Part shown: positions 1-8,904 of the stretch, piece by piece | Numbering within the stretch: position 1 is the first letter of the stretch | How the letters are laid out: each line of letters begins with the position of its first letter | Assembly: GCA_964631945.1 (NCBI GenBank) | Contig: CAZWAY010000014.1 | Location: 1-64,000 of the forward strand | Source of the DNA: JABFRZ01 sp964631945 | GTDB taxonomy: Bacteria > Planctomycetota > UBA1135 > GCA-002686595 | Length of the DNA stretch: 64,000 nt | Direction of reading: 5' to 3' | Notes under the pieces: model-generated | Databases searched by the model: none | What the model saw: only the letters and a program-made list of their open reading frames with translations | Told to the model about the DNA's origin: nothing | Position numbers and translations under genes: made by a program

Positions 1-1
1 G

Positions 2-2728
2 GGCTGGCGCGCGCGCGCCAGCGCGCTCGACGCCGTGGCGCGGGCGGTCGAGGCCGGGTCGCTTCCGCCGGAGCTGGCGCGTGAGCTGACCGAGGCCGCG
101 CGGCATGCGCTGGCCGATCCGCACCCCAGCGTGCGCGCGCGCGCGCTGGCCGCGCTGGGCAGCCTCGACCAGCCCATCCCCGCGGCCGAGGTCGCGCACC
201 TCGCGCGCGCGCCGCTGGCCAGCGTGCGCATGGCTCTCGCCGCCGCACTGGAGTTCGCGCCCTCGCCCGGACGCGCGCAGGGCCTGCTCGAACTCGCCGG
301 CGACGCGGACGAGCGCGTGCGCACGCTCGCTCGCAACGCGCTGTGCGGGCTGGAGCCCGACGAGGAGGGGGTGGGCGCGGCGCGCCTCGCGCTGCTGGAG
401 GCGCTCGCGCGCGCGGAAGACCCGCGCGCCCTGGTGCAGTTCGGCCTGCAGCTGGCCGCGGCGCCGCTGGACGAGCCCTGGCTCGCGCGCGCGCGCGCGG
501 CCTGCGCCGAGCTCGATGCGCCGCGGCGCGCGCTGCTCGAGGCCGTGGCCTTCGCGCACGATTTCTCGGGCGATGCGCGCGTGCTCGTGGCCGGCGCGCT
601 CGGCACCTCGGCCTGGGAGCCGGCCGGCGCGCGGCTGTTCGCGCTGGCCGCCCGTTCGGGCAGTCCAGAGCTGGCCGATGCCGTGCTGCAGGCCCTGGGC
701 TCTGACGGGACTCCCGCCGGCGCTCCCGACCCCGGCGCGGCGCGCCGTGGACTGACGGGGCTCCTGCTCGACACGCTGGCGGACGGGGCGCCTGCTTTCC
801 TCGCCGCCCACGAGCCGGAGCCGGCGCTGCTGGCCGAGCTCCTGGGCGAGCTCGGACTGCGGCGCGACGGCTGGGACGGGCGCGTGGCTCTGCCCTGGGC
901 CGCACCGGCGCGCCCGCTTGCGGTGCGCCGCGCGCTGCTCGCGGCCCTGGCGGGCGGCTTCGTGCGCTCACCCGCGGCCGGTACCGCGCGGATCCTCGGG
1001 CGCTTCCTGTCCGATCCCGAGCCCGAGCTCGCCGTGCGAGCCTTCGAGCTCCTGTGCGCCGCGCGTGAGCTCGCGCCCGAGCTCGACGCAGCCCTGTACG
1101 CGCGCTGGACGGAGCTCGACGCGCGCGAGCGCGGCGCGCGCCTGGCCTGGTTCTCGCGCGAGCGGTCCTTCCCGGACTTCGTTCCCGACTGGCTCGCGCT
1201 CGGCGCCGCCGACGTCGAGCGGCGCGCGACGCTGTGCGAACTGCTGGGCGCCGCCGGGGACCGGGCCACGCCCGCGCTGCGCGCGCGCCTCGAGGCCGGG
1301 CTCCAGGCCTGGCTGGCGGAGGACGCGCAGCTCGTCGTCTCCGCGGGCGAGCCACCACGCGCCCTCGAGCAGCGCGTGCAGGCCGAGCTGCGCGCCCTGG
1401 CGCGTCTCACGGACGGTGCCCCGGCAGCGCCCTTCCTGGCGGCCCTGCGGGTGGCGCTGGGGCGCAGCACCGAGATCGGCAAGGTGGCCGTGGCCGCGCT
1501 CGGACGCAGCGTCGAGGGCCGGCGCGCGCTCGCCGAGCTCCTGCAGGCGCGCGAGTTCGAGCGCGAAGGCGAACGCCGCACGCGCATCGAGGCCTGCCTC
1601 GTGCTGGCGCGCACGCTGCCACCGGCGGAACGCGCCGCGCCCTGCGCGCTCCTGCTGGCCGACCGCACCGGGGCCGCCTGGGAGCTGCGCGAGCGCATGC
1701 TGCGCGCGCTGGGAGATTCCGGCCTCGCTGCCGTGCGCGCCGAGCTCGCGCGGCTCGCGCTCGAGCCCGAGCTGGAGCCCGTCGAGCGCGTGGCGCTGGT
1801 GGGCTTCCTGGCCGAGCACGCCGAGCCGCCGGCGCGCGCGGCCCTGCGGCGGCTGGCGCGCGAGGACTTCGAGTTCGAGGCGCGGCGGGTGGCGCTGCGC
1901 GCCCTGGGTGGACTGGGCGAGGCTGCGGCGCTGGCGGAGCTGCTCGAGGAGCTACGCCAGGGCCGCCTGGCGGGTTCGGCCGAGGAGTTGCCGCTGCTGC
2001 GCGGCGAGCTCTTGCTGGCGCTGGCGGAGCTGCCCGAGGCGCCCCTGGAACTGTGTGGCGAATGGCTGCGTGCGCCGCTCGCGCGCGCGCGCGCGGACCT
2101 GGAGCAGCGCTACGCCGGGCTCGAGCTCGCGGCCACCGAGTTCGCCTGGCGAGCGGAGCTCGAGCTGGCGCGGGAGCTGGCGCGCACGGGTCGCGCCGAG
2201 GCCTGTCTGGCGGGGGACGAGGCCTGGGAGCGTCTCGACGCGCGCACGCTGCTCGCGCTGGGCGAGGCCCTCGAGGAGCACCAGCCGGCGGCCGCCGAGC
2301 GCCTGCTCGCGGGCGGGGTGAGCGCGCTGCTGGGCGAGCCGGATCCGGACGCGAGTCTGCTCGCCTGGGCGCGCGCGCGGCGGCTGGCGCTGGCGTGGCG
2401 ACTCGGGCGCTGGGAGCAGGCGGCGGCGCTGGCCGCGCGCACGCTCTCGGCGCGGCGCGCGGGCGAGCTGTCGGACTCCCGCTGGGCCCGGCTGTTCGGG
2501 GCCTTCGAGCGTGCCGCAGGGGTCGATCCGGATGCGCGCGTGCGCGCAGCCCTGTGGCAGGCGCGCGCGCGCCTCGCCGCGGCGCAGGGCGAGGCCGAGC
2601 GCGCGCAGGCCGCGGCCACGAAGGCCGCGCACGCCGCCGGAATCTCGCGCCGCGCGCAGCAGGCCCAGGCCGAGCTCGAGGCCGTGCTCGAGACGCCGCG
2701 CGCCGCTGTGCCATCCGCTCCGCGCTGA
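2..2728 (+). CDS. HEAT-repeat protein, 5' end cut by window
   Basis: The frame is open to the first bases of the window, so the true start lies upstream; a GTG at 35 is possible but the repeats already run before it. About 900 residues are visible, almost all alpha-helical Ala/Leu/Arg/Glu-rich units of 30-40 residues that look like HEAT repeats (for example the segment around residues 25-45 after position 35, with the pattern HPSVRARALAALGSL). The last 100 residues look more like TPR or coiled-coil helices. No enzyme motif and no visible membrane segment. HEAT solenoids usually act as binding scaffolds; the partner is unknown. It ends 130 bases before thyX and is probably a separate transcript. 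Confidence is high for a real gene, low for function. Confidence 0.8.
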   Translation, partial: GWRARASALDAVARAVEAGSLPPELARELTEAARHALADPHPSVRARALAALGSLDQPIPAAEVAHLARAPLASVRMALAAALEFAPSPGRAQGLLELAGDADERVRTLARNALCGLEPDEEGVGAARLALLEALARAEDPRALVQFGLQLAAAPLDEPWLARARAACAELDAPRRALLEAVAFAHDFSGDARVLVAGALGTSAWEPAGARLFALAARSGSPELADAVLQALGSDGTPAGAPDPGAARRGLTGLLLDTLADGAPAFLAAHEPEPALLAELLGELGLRRDGWDGRVALPWAAPARPLAVRRALLAALAGGFVRSPAAGTARILGRFLSDPEPELAVRAFELLCAARELAPELDAALYARWTELDARERGARLAWFSRERSFPDFVPDWLALGAADVERRATLCELLGAAGDRATPALRARLEAGLQAWLAEDAQLVVSAGEPPRALEQRVQAELRALARLTDGAPAAPFLAALRVALGRSTEIGKVAVAALGRSVEGRRALAELLQAREFEREGERRTRIEACLVLARTLPPAERAAPCALLLADRTGAAWELRERMLRALGDSGLAAVRAELARLALEPELEPVERVALVGFLAEHAEPPARAALRRLAREDFEFEARRVALRALGGLGEAAALAELLEELRQGRLAGSAEELPLLRGELLLALAELPEAPLELCGEWLRAPLARARADLEQRYAGLELAATEFAWRAELELARELARTGRAEACLAGDEAWERLDARTLLALGEALEEHQPAAAERLLAGGVSALLGEPDPDASLLAWARARRLALAWRLGRWEQAAALAARTLSARRAGELSDSRWARLFGAFERAAGVDPDARVRAALWQARARLAAAQGEAERAQAAATKAAHAAGISRRAQQAQAELEAVLETPRAAVPSAPR

Positions 2729-2857
2729 GCACGACTCGCCGCCGCGGGCGTTTGCGCCCGGGTCTGGAGCTCGCGCGGGCCAGACGCCCCGGGGCGCGCG
2801 TCACGGCTGGTCGCGGCGCGCCGGCGGTCGTAGGGTGGGGGCCCGGAGAGCTCGACC

Positions 2858-3757
2858 ATGTCCGCCACGCCGCCCGCCAAACCGCCTGCTCCGTCACCCG
2901 GCACGCCGCCCGCCACGCCCACGCCCGGTTCGGTGGAGAACGGGGCCCGCCAGAAGCCGCCCCCGGCGCAGGCGCTCGAGGTCCCGGAGGGCGGGGTGAT
3001 GACCCTCGACGACGGCCTGGGCTTCGTCGCGCTGGTCGATCGCATGCGCTCCGATGCGGCCCTCAAGGTGGTCAACGCGGCGCGCATCTCCTACCAGAAG
3101 AAGAAGGGCGAGCTGGACGACGGCGACCAGAAGCTGGCGCGCTTCCTGTGGCTGCACGGGCACACCTCGCCCTACCGGCACTCGTTCTTCACCTTCCACT
3201 GGAAGGCGCCGCTGTTCGTCTTCCGCCAGGCCTTCAAGTACCAGGTCGGCTCGACCTGGCGCGAGTACGAGGCCGGCGGCGAGTCGATCTCGCTGGAGGC
3301 CTTCGACGTCCTGTTCGACACCGACAAGGGCTGCAGCTGGAACGAGATCTCGGGGCGCTACGTGAAGTGGCAGCCGGAGTTCTACCTGCCGAGTCGCATG
3401 CGCGCGAACCCGCCCCACGGCAACAAGCAGGCGAGCATCGACCTCGCCAGCGACTTCGACCACGAGGGCGAGCGCGAGCGCATGCGCGCGGAGTGCGAGC
3501 AGGCCTTCCGGCTCTATCGCGAGCGCCTGGAGCGCGGCGTGGCCAAGGAGCTGGCGCGCATCCTCTTGCCGCAGAACGTCTACACCCAGGCCTACTGGAC
3601 CGTGTCGCTGCAGGGCGTGATCCACTTCCTCTCGCAGCGCCTGAAACCCGACGCGCAGTTCGAGATCCGGCGCTACGCCGAGGGCGTGTACCAGCTGCTC
3701 GCGCCCGAGCTGGCACGCCTCGGGCTGACGCGCGAGCTGCTCGAGGGGCAGGCCTAG
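2858..3757 (+). CDS. thyX: Flavin-dependent thymidylate synthase ThyX, divergent form
   Basis: ThyX makes dTMP from dUMP using methylenetetrahydrofolate, FADH2 and NAD(P)H. The half-motif SWNEISGRY (residues 160-168) followed by VKWQPEFYLP matches the ThyX signature, and PLFVFRQAFK just before it matches the FRQ helix. However the canonical RHRxxSxNE block is split: KYQ stands where RHR is expected (127-129), and about 28 residues separate its serine (132) from the SxNE serine (160). The first 45 residues are a Pro/Ala-rich tail; an internal ATG at 2999 would remove it. At 299 residues it is longer than the usual 220-260. A GGAG-like site lies 8-13 bases before the start, and a TAGGGT box is at 2831. 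Family call is strong; activity is inferred. Confidence 0.85.
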   Translation: MSATPPAKPPAPSPGTPPATPTPGSVENGARQKPPPAQALEVPEGGVMTLDDGLGFVALVDRMRSDAALKVVNAARISYQKKKGELDDGDQKLARFLWLHGHTSPYRHSFFTFHWKAPLFVFRQAFKYQVGSTWREYEAGGESISLEAFDVLFDTDKGCSWNEISGRYVKWQPEFYLPSRMRANPPHGNKQASIDLASDFDHEGERERMRAECEQAFRLYRERLERGVAKELARILLPQNVYTQAYWTVSLQGVIHFLSQRLKPDAQFEIRRYAEGVYQLLAPELARLGLTRELLEGQA

Positions 3758-3908
3758 GAGCCTGCGCCCGGACGCGCTGGAGCGCGTCCCAGCGCCGCGA
3801 GGATCGGCAGGGTTGGTCCGGCGATTTGGCGCGACGCCTGTCCCGGCGCCGGTGCCGTGGCAATTTCTCCAGTGAGCGACGGAACGATTCCTCAATCCAG
3901 GAGAATCC

Positions 3909-5138
3909 ATGCGCACGCTGTTCTTCTCAGCGGCCGTTCTGACTGGTTATCTCGCGGGCACGAGCCGGGCCCAGACCCTTTACGTCGTGAGTCCGGTCCC
4001 GGCCGTCACGGAGATCAGCGGGCCGCCCGCGCCACCGTGCGGCTATCCGGCAGGGCCAGTGACGGCGTTCTTCCCTGCGCTGGGCGGTCTTTGTCCGGGC
4101 CTCGCGCCGTTCGCCGCGCCGCTCGGCGACGTGGCCAGCGATCCGATCACGGACACCGTGTACGCCACCGACGGTGCGCTGCTCGCCGCCTACACGCCCG
4201 CCGGAGTCCCGCTCGGCTTCGCCGTACCGCCGATCCCAGGCCTCACGGGTCTCGGCATGGGTTTGGGTGGGCTCCTGTGGATCACCGACGGCCTCGTGTA
4301 TGGAGCGGTGCCCGTGGCTGGCATCGGTTGTCCCGGTCTGGCGTTGCCGTTCGTGCTCGGCCCCTTCCCGGTGCCGATCGGTCCGATCTTCGCCGGGCCG
4401 ATCGCGGACCTCGACTTCGAGGGCGCGACGGGCTCGCTGCTGGCTTGCGACGGCTTCGGCATCGTCGGCAGCTTCTTTCCCGGACCCTTGCCCGCGCCCG
4501 GCCCGTACGGATTCTTCCCGATGCCGCCGGCTCCGTGCCCGCTTGCCCCGGGTCTGATCGGGATCGCGTTCGACAAGACCCTGCCGGGCTCGGGGACCTT
4601 CTTCGTGAGCGATGGAGTGCTGATCCGACGCGCCCTGCCGGGCGGTGGAGTCGCCCCGGCCACCTTCTACTTCCCATTCCCCTGCATCCCGATCCCTGCC
4701 CCCCTGCCGATCGCGGGGCTCGCCTTTGCCGGCCGCCAGATTCCCTATGGCGTGGGTGCCGACAGCCTCGGGTTTCCGGCCCCGATCATCGGCTCGGTCG
4801 GCCAGAGCTACGTCGGGAATCCAGCCTTCAGCGTGACCCTCGCGGGTTCGATCCCGACCTCGAGGGCGATCCTGCGCAGCGGCTTCGCTCCGGCCTGTCC
4901 CGCCACGCGCTTCCGGGGCGTGCCCAACTTCCTCGCTGGCCGGCCGTTCTTCGGGCCCTCGGGTCCGACCTTCCTGACGACGCGTGTGCTGGTGGGGGCC
5001 GGCGGAGGTGCGGTGTACACGACCGCGATCCCGCCGGCGATTCCGCCGGGTGTCACCTACTACATGCAGTGGATGGCGCTCACGCCCGTCTCCTTCCAGG
5101 TGACGGCCGGAGCCGCGCTGACGACCATGCTGCCGTAG
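3909..5138 (+). CDS. Secreted Gly/Pro-rich protein of unknown function
   Basis: I do not recognise a named family. The protein has a clear signal peptide (residues 1-21, ending SRA-Q), then about 280 residues rich in Gly, Pro, Phe and Leu, with several short segments around one Cys each (patterns such as PCGYP, LCPGL, GCPGL, PCPLAP). This looks like a repeated extracellular fold, possibly propeller-like (inference). The last 100 residues, starting near VGQSYVGNPAFSV, resemble the C-terminal beta-domain attached to many exported planctomycete proteins. A good Shine-Dalgarno sequence AGGAG sits 5 bases before the ATG, which is unusual in this window. It ends 10 bases from the convergent M16 peptidase. 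Confidence 0.8.
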   Translation: MRTLFFSAAVLTGYLAGTSRAQTLYVVSPVPAVTEISGPPAPPCGYPAGPVTAFFPALGGLCPGLAPFAAPLGDVASDPITDTVYATDGALLAAYTPAGVPLGFAVPPIPGLTGLGMGLGGLLWITDGLVYGAVPVAGIGCPGLALPFVLGPFPVPIGPIFAGPIADLDFEGATGSLLACDGFGIVGSFFPGPLPAPGPYGFFPMPPAPCPLAPGLIGIAFDKTLPGSGTFFVSDGVLIRRALPGGGVAPATFYFPFPCIPIPAPLPIAGLAFAGRQIPYGVGADSLGFPAPIIGSVGQSYVGNPAFSVTLAGSIPTSRAILRSGFAPACPATRFRGVPNFLAGRPFFGPSGPTFLTTRVLVGAGGGAVYTTAIPPAIPPGVTYYMQWMALTPVSFQVTAGAALTTMLP

Positions 5139-5148
5139 CCTGCGCGCG

Positions 5149-7944
5149 TCAGGGGAGGCGCGCGCCGAGCGAGTCCACCTCGAGCGGTGCAGCAAATCCG
5201 GCATCTGCGAGCTGGCTGGTGATCGCCGTGCGATCGCCGACCAACACCACGAGGCAGTCCTCGAAGGTGTAGGACCCCGAGCGCGCGGCTGCGTTGGCGG
5301 CCGTGAGGTCGACCGCGGCGAGCGCCGCGAGATCGGTGGCCAGGGCATCCAGCGGACGCTGGTTGCGCACGAGCTCGGACAGCGCACGAGCCTGTGCGGC
5401 CGTGGTCTCGGCCGTCTCGATCAGGCGCGCGCGGTTCGATTCCAGCGCCTTCTCCAGCTCCTCGCCGGAGAGACCGGCACTGGCCATGCGCGCGAACTCG
5501 CGCTGGAACTCGCGCAGGGCGTCGCCGGTGTGCGCGCTCACCACCGCGGCGCCGGCCTCGAACAGGAACTGCTCGCGCTCCTGCAGCACGCGGCTGCGGG
5601 CGCCGTAGGACCAGCCCTTGTCCTCGCGCAGGTTGGCGTTCAGGCGGCTGGTGAAGGTGCCGCCGAAGGCCGTGTCGACGGCGTTGCGCACGGCGCGCTC
5701 CAGGCCCTCGGCCGGGGGCAAGGGGCGCAGGATCTGGATCACGGTCTGCGGCGCGCCGGGGCGGTGCACGAAGACGAGGCGTCCGGGCGCGGGCGCGAGC
5801 AGCGCGACCGGGGCGGTGGGCGCGGCGCGCGCCGCCGTCCGCCAGTTCCCGAAGCGCGCCTCCAGCTCGGCCACGAGCACGGTCGGGTCGAGGTCGCCGG
5901 CGAACACGAAGGCGGCGCGCGCGGGATCGAGCAGGTGCTCGAGCTCGCTCCGGACCTGGGCCGGAGCGAGCGCGGCCACGCTGGCGAGCGTGCCCTCGAG
6001 CGGCCGCCCGCGCGCGTCGTCGGGGCCGAACAGCAACGCGCGCGCGACCGTGCGCGCCACGGCCGAGGGATCCTCGTCGCGCGCGCGCAGGTCGCTCTGG
6101 TGCTGCTCCTGCTCGCGTGCGAAGTCCGCCGCGGTGAGTTCGGGCGCCAGCACGAGGTCGCGCCAGAGGTCGAGCGTCGGCCCCAGGCGCGAGCCGAGTC
6201 CGCTGCAGTCGTAGACCAGCTCGGCGCGCGCGGCCGTGACCCCCAGCGTGGCTCCGAGCGCCTCCACCGCGCGCGCGAAGCCGGCCTTGTCGCGGCCGCC
6301 GGCGCCCGACTCGATCCAGCGCGCGGCCAGGCGCGCCGCGCCGGCGTGCTCGGCCGCCACGGCGCGCTCGCCACCCGCGACGATCAAGGCGCCGTTGAAC
6401 AGGCCCGTGCCCGGCCGCGCCAGGAAGTGCACGGGGATGCCGTTGCCGAGCCGGAAGGTCGCCGGCAGGGCCGGCTGGAAGGGCCGCCGCGGCAGGTCGG
6501 CCGGACGCTGGTCCAGCGCGTCGGCGGCCAGCTCGAGCTGCGGCAGGATGCGCAGATCGACGCGCCCGGGCCCGAACACGGCGCGCGCGACCGCGCGCAG
6601 GTCGGCGCGCGTGGCCCGCGTGCGGCGCTCGAGGTCGCGCGCGAAGCCGTCCGAGATCCCGAAGAAGCGCCGGTAGGCCTGCACGGCCTCGGCCCGCGCC
6701 AGCAGGCCCTCCATGCGCCGCAGGAAGCGCGCCTCGGCGCGCGCGCGCGCACGCTCGAGCTCCTCGGCGCTGGGGCCCTCGCGCGCGAGTTCGTCGAGCA
6801 CCGCCAGGATCTCGCGCTTGATCGCCTCGAGGTCGGCGCCCGGCGCGGCCAGGGCCTCGATCGTGAACACCGAGCCCAGCTCGGCCGACTCCTGGCTCGC
6901 GTCGACCGCCTGCGCCAGGCGCGTGTCGAGCACCAGCCGCTGCTCGAGGCGCGAGGACGCGCCCTCCGCCAGGATCGTGGCCAGGAGCTGCAGCTCGGCG
7001 TCGCCCGGCGCGAACTCGGGTGGCGAGTGCCAGGCCAGCACGAGCTTCGGGAACTCGACCCGGTCGCCGTCCACCACGCGCACCTCGCGCGTGAGCACGG
7101 CCGGCGGCGGTTCCGCGTGCACCGGCGCGGGCCGGTTCGCCAGCGCGCCGAAGGTGCGCTCGACCAGCGCGCGCGCGGTGGCCGGCTCGAAGTCGCCCGC
7201 CACCACCAGCGTGGCGTTGGCCGGCACGTAGAACTCGCGGAAGAAGGCGCTCACGTCCTCGAGCCGGGCGGCCTCGAGGTCGGCGTGGCTCCCGATCACC
7301 GGGTGGTGGTAGGGGTGCTCGGGCGGATACAGCGCCTCCGGCAGCAGCAGCTCGACCTTGCCGTAGGGCACGTTCTCGGTGTTCTGGCGGCGCTCGTTCT
7401 GCACCACGTCGCGCTGGCGCGCGAGCTTCTCGGGCGTCATGTTCTCGTCCAGCGCGTCGAGACGCTCGGCGTCCAGCCACAGGAGCGTCGGCAAGAGCGA
7501 CGACGGCCCCATGCTGAAGTAGTTGGTGCGGTCGCTGCTGGTGCTGGCGTTGTTGGACCCGCCGCCGCGCTCCATCAGCACGTCGAACTGGTTGCCGGGC
7601 ACGCGCGCCGTGCCCATGAACATCAGGTGCTCGAACAGGTGCGCGAAGCCGCTGCGACCGGGGGCCTCGTCCTTCGAGCCGACCGCGAACCAGGTGTCCA
7701 CCACGACCTTGGGCAGGCTGTGGTCCGCGAGCAGGACGACCGTCAGTCCGTTCGGGAGCAGGAAGGTCTCGAGCGCCAGCGACGGCCCGGGACGCGGCGA
7801 GCCCTGCTCGGGCGCGGGCAATTCGTGCCCGTTCGCGGGTGTCCGGCTCAGCACGCTCGGGAGTCCCGAGCAGGCGGTGCCCAGGGCGGGGCCGAGGAGC
7901 GCGGCGAGGAGGCGGCCGGGGCGCGCGCGGAGCGTTCTGTTCAT
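5149..7944 (-). CDS. M16 family zinc metallopeptidase, predicted lipoprotein
   Basis: At 931 residues it contains two M16 (pitrilysin/insulinase-type) units. The first carries the inverted zinc motif HxxEH as HLFEH, in FAHLFEHLMFMGT, followed by the usual GSNNASTSSDRTNYF strand. The second unit, C-terminal of about residue 480, lacks HxxEH and is expected to be the inactive partner half that closes the clam-shell. The ATG at 7944 gives a signal peptide with a lipobox-like LGTAC, so the enzyme probably sits in a membrane facing the periplasm or outside. The frame remains open upstream of this ATG, but the lipoprotein signal supports this start. It degrades peptides by family knowledge; the real substrate is unknown. 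Confidence 0.9.
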   Translation of the reverse strand: MNRTLRARPGRLLAALLGPALGTACSGLPSVLSRTPANGHELPAPEQGSPRPGPSLALETFLLPNGLTVVLLADHSLPKVVVDTWFAVGSKDEAPGRSGFAHLFEHLMFMGTARVPGNQFDVLMERGGGSNNASTSSDRTNYFSMGPSSLLPTLLWLDAERLDALDENMTPEKLARQRDVVQNERRQNTENVPYGKVELLLPEALYPPEHPYHHPVIGSHADLEAARLEDVSAFFREFYVPANATLVVAGDFEPATARALVERTFGALANRPAPVHAEPPPAVLTREVRVVDGDRVEFPKLVLAWHSPPEFAPGDAELQLLATILAEGASSRLEQRLVLDTRLAQAVDASQESAELGSVFTIEALAAPGADLEAIKREILAVLDELAREGPSAEELERARARAEARFLRRMEGLLARAEAVQAYRRFFGISDGFARDLERRTRATRADLRAVARAVFGPGRVDLRILPQLELAADALDQRPADLPRRPFQPALPATFRLGNGIPVHFLARPGTGLFNGALIVAGGERAVAAEHAGAARLAARWIESGAGGRDKAGFARAVEALGATLGVTAARAELVYDCSGLGSRLGPTLDLWRDLVLAPELTAADFAREQEQHQSDLRARDEDPSAVARTVARALLFGPDDARGRPLEGTLASVAALAPAQVRSELEHLLDPARAAFVFAGDLDPTVLVAELEARFGNWRTAARAAPTAPVALLAPAPGRLVFVHRPGAPQTVIQILRPLPPAEGLERAVRNAVDTAFGGTFTSRLNANLREDKGWSYGARSRVLQEREQFLFEAGAAVVSAHTGDALREFQREFARMASAGLSGEELEKALESNRARLIETAETTAAQARALSELVRNQRPLDALATDLAALAAVDLTAANAAARSGSYTFEDCLVVLVGDRTAITSQLADAGFAAPLEVDSLGARLP

Positions 7945-8022
7945 CGAGACTCGGGGTAGAGGGGGCGTCGGTTCTCGCGGCCGGCGCCGGGCGCGGTCCA
8001 TGCGCGCGCTCGGCGGGGCCGC

Positions 8023-8028
8023 TACGCT
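8023..8028 (+). promoter_or_regulatory. TACGCT -10 box, 9 bases before the YdjY gene
   Basis: TACGCT fits the TAnnnT form that recurs just before many starts in this window. A transcript from it would begin about 3 bases before the ATG, and no Shine-Dalgarno sequence is present between. Confidence 0.5.
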
Positions 8029-8037
8029 ACCTCCGGA

Positions 8038-8904
8038 ATGAAGCCTCTCGCTCCGTGCTCTGCGCTCTTCGTCGCGTTCCTGGCCCCGAGCCCTGCCCGG
8101 CCGGGACCGAATCCGCCCGCAGCGCGACCGGTAGCGCTCGCTCGTGCGGCGGATCCAGGATGGCCGCAGGGCGCCGAGCTCGGCGCGGCCCTGGCCAAGG
8201 AGGGGCTGGAGCTCGATCTCGCGGCCGGTCTGCTGTCGCTGCCGGCCACGGTGCGCATCAAGAACGACCTGCTCGAATACCTGCTGGTCGCGCCCAACGG
8301 AGCCGCCCACGAGAGCCTGTTCCTGACCGAGGTGCGCCCCAGCCTGCTCAACGCGGCGCTGCTCCTGCTCGGCGTCGAGCCGGGCCAGAACGCGCGCATG
8401 GTCGAGCTCGCCACGCTCGACCCCCGCGGCCGGCCGGAGCGCGAGGTCCACCCGCCCGCGGGCGATGGCTTTTTCCTGTACGCGGGCTGGCGCGAGGCGG
8501 GCGAGACGTACTTCTTCCGCGTCGAGGATCTGGTGCGCAACCTGGCGAGCGGGCGCAGCCTGCGGCGCCACCGCTGGGTCTACCTGGGCTCGCGCTTCGT
8601 CGCGCTGAAGCCCGGCGCGCCCGAGTCGTTCGTGGCCGACGTGGACGGCAACCTGATCAACCTCTCGTTCTTCTTCCAGGGCAACACGCTGCTGAGCGCG
8701 GCCCTGCCGGAGTGCCAGGAGCAGACGATCTGGGCCGCCAACGAGTGGCTGCTGCCGGAGATGGGCGCGCCCGTGCGCCTGTTCTTCGCGCGCGCTCCGC
8801 TGGCGACGCTCCCGCCCGAGCGGGTCGCCAGCCTGCCCGAGGTCGTCCCGGGCGCGCCCGCGGAGGACTCCGGGGCCGAGCGCGGGTCGGAGAGCGGCGG
8901 ATGA
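8038..8904 (+). CDS. YdjY-domain protein, probably exported
   Basis: The central part matches the YdjY-like domain: LLEYLLVAPNGAAHESLF, then VRPSLLNAALLLLGVEPG, then VEDLVRNL, WVYLGSRF and the ADVDGNLINLS stretch. The N-terminus is hydrophobic and then Pro-rich, consistent with a short signal or anchor. No catalytic motif is visible and the domain's role is not established to my knowledge. The gene has its own TAnnnT box and no ribosome site. Its stop overlaps the ATG of the next gene by 4 bases (ATGA), so the two are likely translated together. The C-terminal 30 residues are low-complexity. Confidence 0.8.
   Translation: MKPLAPCSALFVAFLAPSPARPGPNPPAARPVALARAADPGWPQGAELGAALAKEGLELDLAAGLLSLPATVRIKNDLLEYLLVAPNGAAHESLFLTEVRPSLLNAALLLLGVEPGQNARMVELATLDPRGRPEREVHPPAGDGFFLYAGWREAGETYFFRVEDLVRNLASGRSLRRHRWVYLGSRFVALKPGAPESFVADVDGNLINLSFFFQGNTLLSAALPECQEQTIWAANEWLLPEMGAPVRLFFARAPLATLPPERVASLPEVVPGAPAEDSGAERGSESGG

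Noticed and set aside
1234..3942. Long Arg/Ala-rich frames overlapping the HEAT and thyX genes
   Set aside because: Composition is that of shifted reading of GC-rich codons (Arg, Ala, Gly, Pro); no domain is recognisable and start signals are absent.
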